From assembly GCA_910574195.1 (NCBI GenBank), contig CAJTBF010000002.1, positions 248,001 to 312,000 on the forward strand: a DNA stretch of 64,000 nt, given 5' to 3'. The notes below the pieces were generated by a model, which was given only the letters and a program-made list of their open reading frames with translations, was not told where the DNA came from and did no database searches. Below, piece after piece: positions 25,502 through 32,762 of this stretch (the stretch's first letter is position 1; each line of letters starts with the position of its first letter). This DNA is from Lachnospiraceae bacterium (lineage in GTDB: Bacteria; Bacillota; Clostridia; Lachnospirales; Lachnospiraceae). Made by a program: the position numbers and the translations under genes.

Positions 25502-26116
25502 ATGAACAATTATCAGGAAATGAATGAAATTCAACTGGATCTTCTGAAAGAATTAGGAAGCATCGGCGGCGGGAACGCTGCGACCGCACTCTCCAGTATA
25601 TTGGGTACAAAAGTCAATATGGCGTTGCCCAAAGTGGAGATGTTAGGGTTCAATGAGGCGTTGGCGCTTTTAGGGGATCCGGAGGAAGTAATTGCAGCAA
25701 TCCTGGTAGAGATGTCGGGTGGGGTAGAAGGAATTATGCTTTTTCTTCTGAGTAAAGAGTTTTCCGATGAGATCTTGTACCGGATGTTAAACAAGCCTCC
25801 GGTAGATCTGTTTGAATTGGATGAGATCGATATTTCCGGCCTTACGGAAATTGGAAACATTGTGATTTCTTCCTATGTTACAGCAATGTCTTCCCTATCG
25901 AGCGTGGAGATGGAACTGTCCGTGCCACAGTTTGCTGTAAACATGCTGGGAGGCATTATGAGTATGCCGATGGCGATGATGGGACAATATTCCGATCAGA
26001 TTATGATGATTACAGGAGAATTCCAAATAGACGGAAAAGCACTCCATAGTGATATGCTGCTTCTTCCGGATGTGCGGTCATTAGAAGTTTTAATGAAGAA
26101 ACTGGGAGTGAATTAA
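25502..26116 (+). CDS. cheC: Chemotaxis protein CheC (CheY-P phosphatase)
   Basis: A 204-residue CheC with both phosphatase motifs: ELGSIGGGNAATALSSILG (residues about 16-34) and LTEIGNIVISSYVTAMSS (about 115-132), each with the Glu and Asn needed for hydrolysis. CheC dephosphorylates CheY-P and binds CheD. The next gene, cheD, begins 4 bases after its stop, as in B. subtilis. cheA, cheB and cheW, which usually lie upstream, are not in the window. Confidence 0.95.
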   Translation: MNNYQEMNEIQLDLLKELGSIGGGNAATALSSILGTKVNMALPKVEMLGFNEALALLGDPEEVIAAILVEMSGGVEGIMLFLLSKEFSDEILYRMLNKPPVDLFELDEIDISGLTEIGNIVISSYVTAMSSLSSVEMELSVPQFAVNMLGGIMSMPMAMMGQYSDQIMMITGEFQIDGKALHSDMLLLPDVRSLEVLMKKLGVN

Positions 26117-26119
26117 ATA

Positions 26120-26596
26120 ATGGAGAAAAAGACAACGGTCGGAATTGCAGATATGAAGATCATCCGCCAGGAGGGGGTGCTGATCACATATGCACTGGGG
26201 TCCTGTATCGGAGTTTCCTTTTATGATCCGGTACTGAAGTTGGGTGCGCTTCTTCATATCATGCTTCCAGAGCGAGGAAATGATGCGAATTTACTAAAAT
26301 ATGCAGACTCGGGAGTAAAAGAAACGCTTCGTAAGCTTCATGCATTTGGAGCGGTAAAGAGTCGTATGATCTGTAAGATTGCGGGTGGAGCAAAGATGTT
26401 CGAGATGAAAGGGCCGGGGGGCCTGGGAAATATCGGGGAACGGAATGCCCAGTCTGTGAAAAGAGCTTTAATGGCAGAAGGTTTGCGGGTTTCGAGTGAG
26501 GACACTGGTGCAAATTATGCGAGAACAATGCTGCTTGATGTGGGAAACGGAAAGGTATCCATTCGATCAGCAGGGAAGCCAGAAAAGTTCCTCTGA
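26120..26596 (+). CDS. cheD: Chemoreceptor glutamine deamidase CheD
   Basis: CheD deamidates glutamine residues of chemoreceptors and stimulates CheC. The 158-residue product has the catalytic Cys in LGSCIGVSFYDP (Cys29), the His in LLHIMLP (His46) and the KIAGGAKMF segment, all conserved. It is coupled to cheC. Targets may be the three chemoreceptors encoded in this window. Confidence 0.95.
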   Translation: MEKKTTVGIADMKIIRQEGVLITYALGSCIGVSFYDPVLKLGALLHIMLPERGNDANLLKYADSGVKETLRKLHAFGAVKSRMICKIAGGAKMFEMKGPGGLGNIGERNAQSVKRALMAEGLRVSSEDTGANYARTMLLDVGNGKVSIRSAGKPEKFL

Positions 26597-26647
26597 CCGA
26601 TGTCCGGTAACGATGGAATGATAGAAAATGCAAAGGAGTGAGCACGT

Positions 26648-27571
26648 ATGGCTGATACAGAAATTTTATTGGAATCAGGGACAAATGAAATTGAAATTAT
26701 GCAGTTTACCATATTTGGCGAATTGTATGGAATCAATGTGGCAAAAGTACGGGAAATTATGATGGCGGGTAAAGTGAAACCAATTCCTCATTCTCACCAG
26801 TCTGTGGAGGGGATTTTCAAACCAAGAGATATTTTGCTTACCGTGATCAATCTGCCTTATTATTTGACGGGAGAACGGGGAGAGAATAATGATCGGGATT
26901 TATTCATTATCACGAATTTCAATAAAACGAATATTGCGTTCCGTGTACATACAGTAGTCGGTATCAGCCGTATTTCCTGGGAAGATATCCAGAAGCCGGA
27001 TAACACGATAACCAATGGGGAAGAAGGCGTAGCAACAGGAATCGCTCTATGCGGCGGGAATCTGGTAAGTATTCTTGACTTTGAAAAGATTGTGGCGGAG
27101 ATTGCACCAGAGACAGGAATCCAGGTGGATGAAGTGGATCGTCTGGGAGAGCGAACGGAGAGGGATCATCGGATTATTCTTGCAGAAGATTCGATTCTTC
27201 TTACAAAAATGATCAAAGATTCTCTCATGCGGGCAGGTTATGTGAATGTTACGAATTTTAATAACGGAAAAGAGGCTTGGAACTATCTGTGCGGAATCCG
27301 GAATGATTCGGACTTTGCAGAAAAAGCGGCGCTTTTAATTACAGATATTGAGATGCCGGAGATGGACGGACATCGTCTGACAAAACTTGTGAAAGAAGAC
27401 GAGAAGATGAAAGATATACCGGTTATTATTTTTTCATCGTTAATTAATCATGAAATGAGACTGAAAGGAAAGAAGTTGGGAGCCGATGAGCAGCTTTCAA
27501 AGCCGGAGATCGGACGTCTAGTGGAGGTTATGGACGAACTGATTGAAAGAAGGGAACAAAATAATGGATAG
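26648..27571 (+). CDS. cheV: Chemotaxis coupling protein CheV (CheW-receiver fusion)
   Basis: A 307-residue protein with an N-terminal CheW-like domain (IMQFTIFGELYGINVAKVREIMMAGKVKPIPHS, residues about 15-165) and a C-terminal receiver domain (IILAEDSILLTKMIKDSLMRAG, phospho-acceptor Asp233 in LLITDIEMPEMDG, FSSLINHEM, and SKPEI). CheV couples receptors to CheA and adapts the array through phosphorylation. AAAGGAGTGAG precedes the ATG. It overlaps the next gene by 8 bases. Confidence 0.95.
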   Translation: MADTEILLESGTNEIEIMQFTIFGELYGINVAKVREIMMAGKVKPIPHSHQSVEGIFKPRDILLTVINLPYYLTGERGENNDRDLFIITNFNKTNIAFRVHTVVGISRISWEDIQKPDNTITNGEEGVATGIALCGGNLVSILDFEKIVAEIAPETGIQVDEVDRLGERTERDHRIILAEDSILLTKMIKDSLMRAGYVNVTNFNNGKEAWNYLCGIRNDSDFAEKAALLITDIEMPEMDGHRLTKLVKEDEKMKDIPVIIFSSLINHEMRLKGKKLGADEQLSKPEIGRLVEVMDELIERREQNNG

Positions 27572-28811
27572 TTGTGTGGTAAGACAGGCGATTAAGAATC
27601 TGGAAACGGATACGATCATAGGATATGAATTACTGATTCAGGAAGATAAGGACAGTTTGTATAATCCGAGTTCAGATAGTATAGCGGCGAATGCAATGGT
27701 ATCCTTTTTTTCAGAAAATTCAAAACGGATTTTCAAAGAGAAAAAGACGTTTATCACATTTACCCCTTCGCTATTGTTTCGAAATACGCCGAAGATCTTT
27801 GACAAAGATAAAATTGTGATTCAAATAGAGGATAATATTATTGTTCACTCCCTGGCTGCAATTTTGATCAGTAAATACAGAGACGAAGGGTATCATTTTG
27901 CAATCAATGATTTTCAGTTTACGCCGAAGTATTTCAGTATGCTGGAATATGTGGATTATATTAAAGTAGATATTTCGCGAAAGATGGGAGATACGGATCG
28001 GCGTTCTATTGTGAATGTGGTTGAGATGGCTCATGGATTCCAAAAAGAATTCATTGCAACCGGTGTGAATAGCAAAGAGGTCTATGATTATGCAAAAAAG
28101 CTGGGCGTGGATTATGTCGAGGGGAATTATATATCCGGTGCGATGATGACCAAGACCAGTAAAGTAGATTTCATGCAGGGGAATCTATATCAATTGATTA
28201 TAGAGATTACCAAGGATGAACCGGACATTGAAGTCTTAGAGGAGATTGTCACCAGAGACGCCTCCTTGACGTATGCATTGCTGAAAATGGCGAATTCCGC
28301 ATATTTTGCAGTGCGTAATGAAACCACATCAGTGCGACAGGCAATGGTACGCGTGGGAATCAGTCAGTTGAAACAGTGGATTTATCTGTTGAGTTTTGAA
28401 GAGAATGAAGATAATAGCTCCGAAGAGATGTTGAAGACTTCTTTTATGCGTGCAAACTTTGCTTCGGCACTGGTAAAGAAGCTGCGGAAATTTGAGATTA
28501 CAGCGTCGGATGCATATCTGCTGGGGATGTTTTCCACACTGGAGTATATGATTGATGCCCCACTGGAAGAGATTCTTTATGAAATTCCAGTCGTGGAAGA
28601 GGTAAAAGCAGCGTTGATTTCCCAGGAGGGAAAAGCAGGAAGGCTATATGAGCTGATTCTTCATTATGAACGGGCCGAGTGGAACGAGATCAAAGTAATT
28701 GCAGAAGAACTGGGACTTCGTGTGAATGAGATGGCACAGATTTATATGGAATGTGTGGAAGAAGTAAATGATATCTGGGATAACGTTGTAGGTGTGAAGG
28801 AAGAAAATTAA
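27564..28811 (+). CDS. EAL-HDOD domain signalling protein with degenerate EAL
   Basis: A 415-residue two-domain protein. The N-terminal 200 residues resemble EAL domains (IIGYELLIQED, DKIVIQIEDNII, HFAINDF, DYIKVDIS, IATGVNSKEVYDYAKKLGVDYVEGNYISGAM), but the glutamate motif reads ELL and several metal ligands are changed, so phosphodiesterase activity is unlikely. The C-terminal HDOD region contains LEEIVTRDASLTYALLKMANSAYF and SVRQAMVRVGISQLKQWIYLLSF. This is the YuxH/CdgJ-like design, linked to motility control elsewhere. ATG 27564 (AAGGGAAC upstream) overlaps cheV by 8 bases, so the two are coupled. Confidence 0.9.
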   Translation: MDSCVVRQAIKNLETDTIIGYELLIQEDKDSLYNPSSDSIAANAMVSFFSENSKRIFKEKKTFITFTPSLLFRNTPKIFDKDKIVIQIEDNIIVHSLAAILISKYRDEGYHFAINDFQFTPKYFSMLEYVDYIKVDISRKMGDTDRRSIVNVVEMAHGFQKEFIATGVNSKEVYDYAKKLGVDYVEGNYISGAMMTKTSKVDFMQGNLYQLIIEITKDEPDIEVLEEIVTRDASLTYALLKMANSAYFAVRNETTSVRQAMVRVGISQLKQWIYLLSFEENEDNSSEEMLKTSFMRANFASALVKKLRKFEITASDAYLLGMFSTLEYMIDAPLEEILYEIPVVEEVKAALISQEGKAGRLYELILHYERAEWNEIKVIAEELGLRVNEMAQIYMECVEEVNDIWDNVVGVKEEN

Positions 28812-29000
28812 AAAATGAACAGATATTGATATTGTAAAGTGGATTCAAGAGATTTGCCAGCCGGTGCTTCTCGTATGAGAAGTTGCTGTTGTTTACCAGA
28901 ATAATGGAAAACAGTATGACGGCAGATTTGTTTTGAAGCGAAAACAGCAGGCAGCCGACTTGTCAGAGGGAACGGTGTCAAAAAAGCGGAGGTGCGCAAT

Positions 29001-30653
29001 ATGCGGAAAAGCATAAAAAAAATGGTGGGGTACCGAGTAGCGGCAGCGGTAGCCTCGGTACTTTTGTATAGTATTGTCGTAACAGTGAATGTATTTAGTA
29101 TTAAGGCAGCCGAAAGGGAGAGCCGGGAGGCCAGTACATTGCTGGAAACAGTGCAGAGCGCAGAAGTAGGGCATTATAAATGGGCCAGTGGCCTGAGCAA
29201 TGCACTATATGCCGGGAAGGAGTTCACCGGAAGCATGGATCCTACTTCATGCGTGCTGGGACAATGGCTATATGGGGAAGTGGAAACAGACGAAAAGAGT
29301 ATTCTGGAGCTACGGGATAAGATGGAGCCGCTTCATAAGGAATTGCATGAGTCGGCAAGTTATGTACTGGATTTGATGAAGACGAGTCCGACGCAGGCGC
29401 AGGCTTACTACCAGAATACAATTCAGGCGAATCTTACAACATTGGTTGGGTATCTGGAAGAAATTGTGGAATATGGTACGACAGTAAATCAAACAAGTTC
29501 GGAGAGTATGGTCCGTGTGATCCATACTTTGCAGGTTGTGTCGGGAGTTTGTTTTTTCCTGGCACTGATTTGTCTGGCAAGTCTGGTGCAGTATGTGTTG
29601 AAACAAATCATTAAGCCAATTTTGCATATTGCAAATAGTACGCGGCCTTTGCAAGATGGAAAATTGGAATTGAATATTCAATACAGTGCGGAAAACGAAT
29701 TAGGAGAGCTGGCGGAAATTTTGAAAAAGTCTCTTCATGTGATTTATTCTTATGTGGAGGATATCACAAAGATTATGGGGCAGTTTGCGAGGGGAAATTT
29801 CGATGTACGTACGTCGGTAGACTTTATTGGGGATTTCCGTTCCATTCAGGATTCTGTTGAGAGTTTTACAGGAACGATGTCCGGGACCATGTCCCAGATT
29901 AATCGGGCGGAGGGACAGATTTCTGGAAATGCAGAACAATTGTCCAGCAGCGCGCAGGCATTAGCGCAAGGGGCGACGCAGCAGGCCAGTGCGGTGGAAG
30001 AGTTATATGCAACATTAGATGAATTGTCCAAAACAGCCAAGCAGAATGTAGAAACAGCTTCAAACGCACAGGAAGGCGCTCATCTGGCGGGAGAGCAGGT
30101 TACGCTCAGTAGTGAGCAAATGGAAGAAATGGTAGCGGCTATGGAAGATATCACCCAGGCGTCACAACAGATTGGAGAGATTATCGCAACCATTGAAAAT
30201 ATTGCATTCCAGACCAATATTCTGGCTTTGAACGCGGCGGTGGAAGCAGCTCGTGCCGGAACAGCCGGGAAAGGTTTCGCAGTTGTGGCCAGCGAAGTTC
30301 GTTCTCTGGCAGCGCAGTCTGACAAGGCGGCGAAGGCGACGAAAGAATTGATTGAGAATTCAATTCAGGCAGCAGACCGTGGTAATCAGATTGTCAGTGA
30401 AGTTTCAGAGACATTGAAAAAGACACTGGAGCTTGTAATGCAGTCCAACAATTCCATCGGAACGATCGCAGAGGCCGTAAAAGGGGAAGCGGCCGCTATT
30501 ACGCAGGTTACGGATGGGATTGGTCAGATTTCGGAAGTGGTGCAAACGAACTCTGCGAGTAGTGAAGAATCGGCAGCAGTCAGCACAGAATTGTTTGATC
30601 AGGTCCGTCTGCTGCGAGATCAGACCAGTCGGTTTAAGCTGAAAAGAAAATAA
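29001..30653 (+). CDS. Chemoreceptor with extracytoplasmic CZB-like zinc-binding sensor
   Basis: A 550-residue chemoreceptor. After TM1 (about residues 12-33) the sensor contains a CZB-like pattern: [10 protein letters not shown] (His58, Trp61), [14 protein letters not shown] (Cys84, Trp89) and [10 protein letters not shown] (His112, His116). CZB domains bind zinc through three His and one Cys; most are cytoplasmic, whereas this lies between TM1 and TM2 ([18 protein letters not shown]). HAMP follows, then the signalling hairpin tip [39 protein letters not shown]. The start is ATG 29001, with GGAGGTGCGCAAT upstream. It stands at the end of the flagellar run and is closed by a terminator. Confidence 0.93.
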   Translation: MRKSIKKMVGYRVAAAVASVLLYSIVVTVNVFSIKAAERESREASTLLETVQSAEVGHYKWASGLSNALYAGKEFTGSMDPTSCVLGQWLYGEVETDEKSILELRDKMEPLHKELHESASYVLDLMKTSPTQAQAYYQNTIQANLTTLVGYLEEIVEYGTTVNQTSSESMVRVIHTLQVVSGVCFFLALICLASLVQYVLKQIIKPILHIANSTRPLQDGKLELNIQYSAENELGELAEILKKSLHVIYSYVEDITKIMGQFARGNFDVRTSVDFIGDFRSIQDSVESFTGTMSGTMSQINRAEGQISGNAEQLSSSAQALAQGATQQASAVEELYATLDELSKTAKQNVETASNAQEGAHLAGEQVTLSSEQMEEMVAAMEDITQASQQIGEIIATIENIAFQTNILALNAAVEAARAGTAGKGFAVVASEVRSLAAQSDKAAKATKELIENSIQAADRGNQIVSEVSETLKKTLELVMQSNNSIGTIAEAVKGEAAAITQVTDGIGQISEVVQTNSASSEESAAVSTELFDQVRLLRDQTSRFKLKRK

Positions 30654-30672
30654 AAATAGAGAAAATAAAAAG

Positions 30673-30702
30673 AAGGGAGATCCATTTTGGATCTCCCTTT
30701 TT
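30673..30702 (+). terminator. Rho-independent terminator, probably bidirectional
   Basis: AAGGGAGATCC and GGATCTCCCTT form an 11-bp perfect stem around a 5-base loop, followed by TTT C on the plus strand and preceded by an A-rich run that is a T-run on the minus strand. It lies between the convergent chemoreceptor and ComFB-domain genes. Confidence 0.92.
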
Positions 30703-31769
30703 CAATGACGTGGATGATCTTTTATAATTATGCAAGCTTTGGTTGCCTCCACGGTAACATCTGGAATTAAACGGTTTGTGTAGTAGCTGAGTAGAGGATC
30801 TACGGCAGCAGGTGTGGTTACAATGTATTTTGGCGTTAGCCCGTTTAATGTCATGGCAATCGTATCAGCCACGCAACGATCACAAGTACAGACATCAAAT
30901 TGGCGCATAAAATAAATAATCTTATCTTTTACAATACGTTCCATGACATTGACGGAAGTGAAATCGGGTTCCGGCTTTGAAGCGGACGGGGGTTCTGCAT
31001 CTAATGGAAAATTAGATGCCTCCGGCAAAGTCTCTGTTTCCAGTGAAACTTTTGCTTCAGACGGAGTCTCCGCACCCAATTGTGCCCCGGTCTCCGGCAC
31101 CGCTTCCTTTTCCAGTGGAACTTCTGTTTCTGACCGCCTGTCCTCTTTCCGTAGAGTCTCCATTTCCGGTTGTGCTTCCTCTTCCAGTGGAACTTCTGTT
31201 TCTGGCTGCCTGTCCTCTTTCTGTAGAGTCTCCGTTTCCGGTTGCGCCTCCGCTTCCATCGGAATGTTTGCGACTGTCTGAGATTCTGTATGGGGTGGAT
31301 TCTCTATTGTCGGTTGAATATCTACGTTTGAAATAGAACTTGTCTCCGAGGAAAGATCTGTATTTGATGGGGATGTTGGCACTGTCAGAACTTCTGTCTC
31401 CACTGACTCTGCCGGCCCTTCCGCCTCCGGCTGTACTGTTACCTCCCCTTCAGAAAGCGGTACTTCGTCTGTTTGGGGCTCCAACTCAGCGGAGAGCTTT
31501 TCATGTATCAATGCAGCGACAGGATCTTCTCCGGTAGTATCAATGACAGAAATGTTTTGCGGCGCCGCGGGGGCGCTGGTAACTGTCGCTGCTGGTCTGG
31601 TTCCAGTGTCGGTAGAAGAAGCAGGTGGGGAAATAAGTTCCTCATCTGCTTCCATTTTTTTTACAGAGGAAGTTTCTTCTGCTGCGGCCTCCTCAACCGC
31701 TTCTTTCGTATTATCATGTCCTGCAAGCAGGTTTAGTACATGAGCTGTCTTATTACTTTTCTTTGCCAT
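30702..31769 (-). CDS. ComFB-domain protein with long acidic repeat region
   Basis: A 355-residue protein. Residues 1-260 are low-complexity, Glu/Pro/Thr-rich and probably disordered, with repeats of 24 residues around ETEVPLEEEAQPE and ETLRKEDRQP. Residues about 265-355 match the ComFB family: NVMERIVKDKIIYFMRQFDVCTCDRCVADTIAMTLNGLTPKYIVTT. Cyanobacterial ComFB-type proteins have been reported as cyclic-di-GMP receptors; in Gram-positives the role is unclear. The start (AGGAGGGAAGATAA before ATG) directly abuts the stop of the upstream ParA gene (TAAATG), so the pair is one operon. The Cys-rich CTCDRC may bind metal. Confidence 0.82.
   Translation of the reverse strand: MAKKSNKTAHVLNLLAGHDNTKEAVEEAAAEETSSVKKMEADEELISPPASSTDTGTRPAATVTSAPAAPQNISVIDTTGEDPVAALIHEKLSAELEPQTDEVPLSEGEVTVQPEAEGPAESVETEVLTVPTSPSNTDLSSETSSISNVDIQPTIENPPHTESQTVANIPMEAEAQPETETLQKEDRQPETEVPLEEEAQPEMETLRKEDRRSETEVPLEKEAVPETGAQLGAETPSEAKVSLETETLPEASNFPLDAEPPSASKPEPDFTSVNVMERIVKDKIIYFMRQFDVCTCDRCVADTIAMTLNGLTPKYIVTTPAAVDPLLSYYTNRLIPDVTVEATKACIIIKDHPRH
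31111..31260 (-). repeat. 72-bp tandem repeats in the ComFB-domain gene
   Basis: The plus-strand string TCCAGTGGAACTTCTGTTTC recurs at 31111 and 31183 (period 72 bases, 24 codons), with a partial third unit toward 31260. They encode the ETEVPLE(E/K)EA repeats on the minus strand. Confidence 0.8.
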
Positions 31770-32558
31770 TTATCTTCCCTCCTGATGAGATTTCTGTTTT
31801 GTAATATTCAAGACTTCCTGTATAAAATCCCGATAGTCCTGAGAAGGTTTGGCATGAGGAGAATGATCAAAGATACTGACACCATGGGCAGGCGCTTCTG
31901 CTACGGAGACGCTGGCTCTGATCTGGGTAGAAAACACCCGGCTTCCAATTTGGGAAGCAATATTCTCGGCCATCTCTTTGACTTCTTTTGCAAGTAAAGT
32001 ACGTTGGTTATACTTGGTGAGAAGAATCCCCAGTACATTCAGGTGGGGATTCAGACTTTGCCGGACCGAGTCGATGGTTTCTTTAATCTGTGTGACGCCG
32101 AGAAGACTCAGAATCTCGGGGGCCATCGGAATAATGAGGTAATCTGCAGTTGCATAAGCATTTACCGTAAGAACATTCAAGGCAGGCGGGGTGTCAATAA
32201 TAATATAATCATAATCCTGCATAACAGGAGCCAACGCATTTTTTAAAAGCATCTCCCGGTCAGAGGAAGAAAATTCCTGTTCCGCGCCGCTTAAGAGAAT
32301 ATTTGAGATAATGACGTCGCAATAATCGGTTTTTTGAATGGCATCCCGGGTAAGAACTTTACCGGTCAGTATATCATGGATCGTATGCGAGTCCTCTATA
32401 TCCAGTCCGAGACTGAATCCAAGATTCCCCTGTGGATCCAGATCAATTGCCAGTACCTTTTTATGATAAAAAGTAACCAAACCGGCTGCCAAAGCAGTGG
32501 ATGTGGTTGTCTTGCCTACACCGCCTTTTTGATTCGTAAGTGCGATTACAGTAGCCAA
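31770..32558 (-). CDS. ParA/Soj-type ATPase
   Basis: A 262-residue ParA-type ATPase: deviant Walker A KGGVGKTTTS with the signature lysine (ALTNQKGGVGKTT), the DxDPQGNLG Walker A' region (LAIDLDPQGNLGFSLG), Walker B YIIIDTPPAL, and C-terminal TQIRASVSVAEAPAHGVSIFDHSPHAKPSQDY typical of Soj. The start is TTG 32558, because GGAGGA lies 7 bases upstream of it; an in-frame ATG at 32573 has no ribosome site and contains that signal. No ParB follows; its partner is the ComFB-domain protein. It is not FlhG: it lacks the usual FlhG tail and lies divergent to fliD. Positioning of a chemotaxis or motility complex is possible. Confidence 0.88.
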   Translation of the reverse strand: MATVIALTNQKGGVGKTTTSTALAAGLVTFYHKKVLAIDLDPQGNLGFSLGLDIEDSHTIHDILTGKVLTRDAIQKTDYCDVIISNILLSGAEQEFSSSDREMLLKNALAPVMQDYDYIIIDTPPALNVLTVNAYATADYLIIPMAPEILSLLGVTQIKETIDSVRQSLNPHLNVLGILLTKYNQRTLLAKEVKEMAENIASQIGSRVFSTQIRASVSVAEAPAHGVSIFDHSPHAKPSQDYRDFIQEVLNITKQKSHQEGR

Positions 32559-32598
32559 AATAAATTCCTCCATTCGTAAATTAAAACTTAAACTAACT

Positions 32599-32627
32599 AT
32601 TATATAAAGTATACTATATGCCGATAA
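32599..32627 (-). promoter_or_regulatory. Putative minus-strand promoter for the ParA-ComFB pair
   Basis: On the minus strand TATAAT (complement of 32599-32604) lies 17 bases from TTATCG (complement of 32622-32627), about 40 bases before the TTG start at 32558. The -10 box is perfect and the -35 weak (3 of 6). It occupies the same bases as the opposing sigma-28-like promoter. Confidence 0.4.
32601..32627 (+). promoter_or_regulatory. Candidate sigma-28 promoter of fliD-fliS
   Basis: GCCGATAA (32620-32627) equals the consensus -10 element of sigma-28 promoters, with TATA (consensus TAAA) 15 bases upstream at 32601-32604. The start would fall near 32634, giving a leader of about 130 bases for fliD, a classic late gene. 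FliA is encoded at 23112-23885. Confidence 0.6.
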
Positions 32628-32762
32628 ATAAGTACAGAATAAATTTTAATTTGTCATAGTGCGGGTATATTTATAGTTTTTGTTCACATTCTGCGAGTGT
32701 GTCAGACAACTGTAATGGAAAGACTGCATAGCCAATAAGTAAAATGTAAAGGAGAGATTAGT

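Noticed and set aside
30943-31743. Several plus-strand frames of 65-112 codons
   Set aside because: They are antisense to the repeat region of the ComFB-domain gene and show only its mirrored composition.
31770-32558. FlhG (flagellar number regulator)
   Set aside because: The motifs are those of Soj/ParA, no flhF is adjacent, and the partner gene encodes a ComFB domain.
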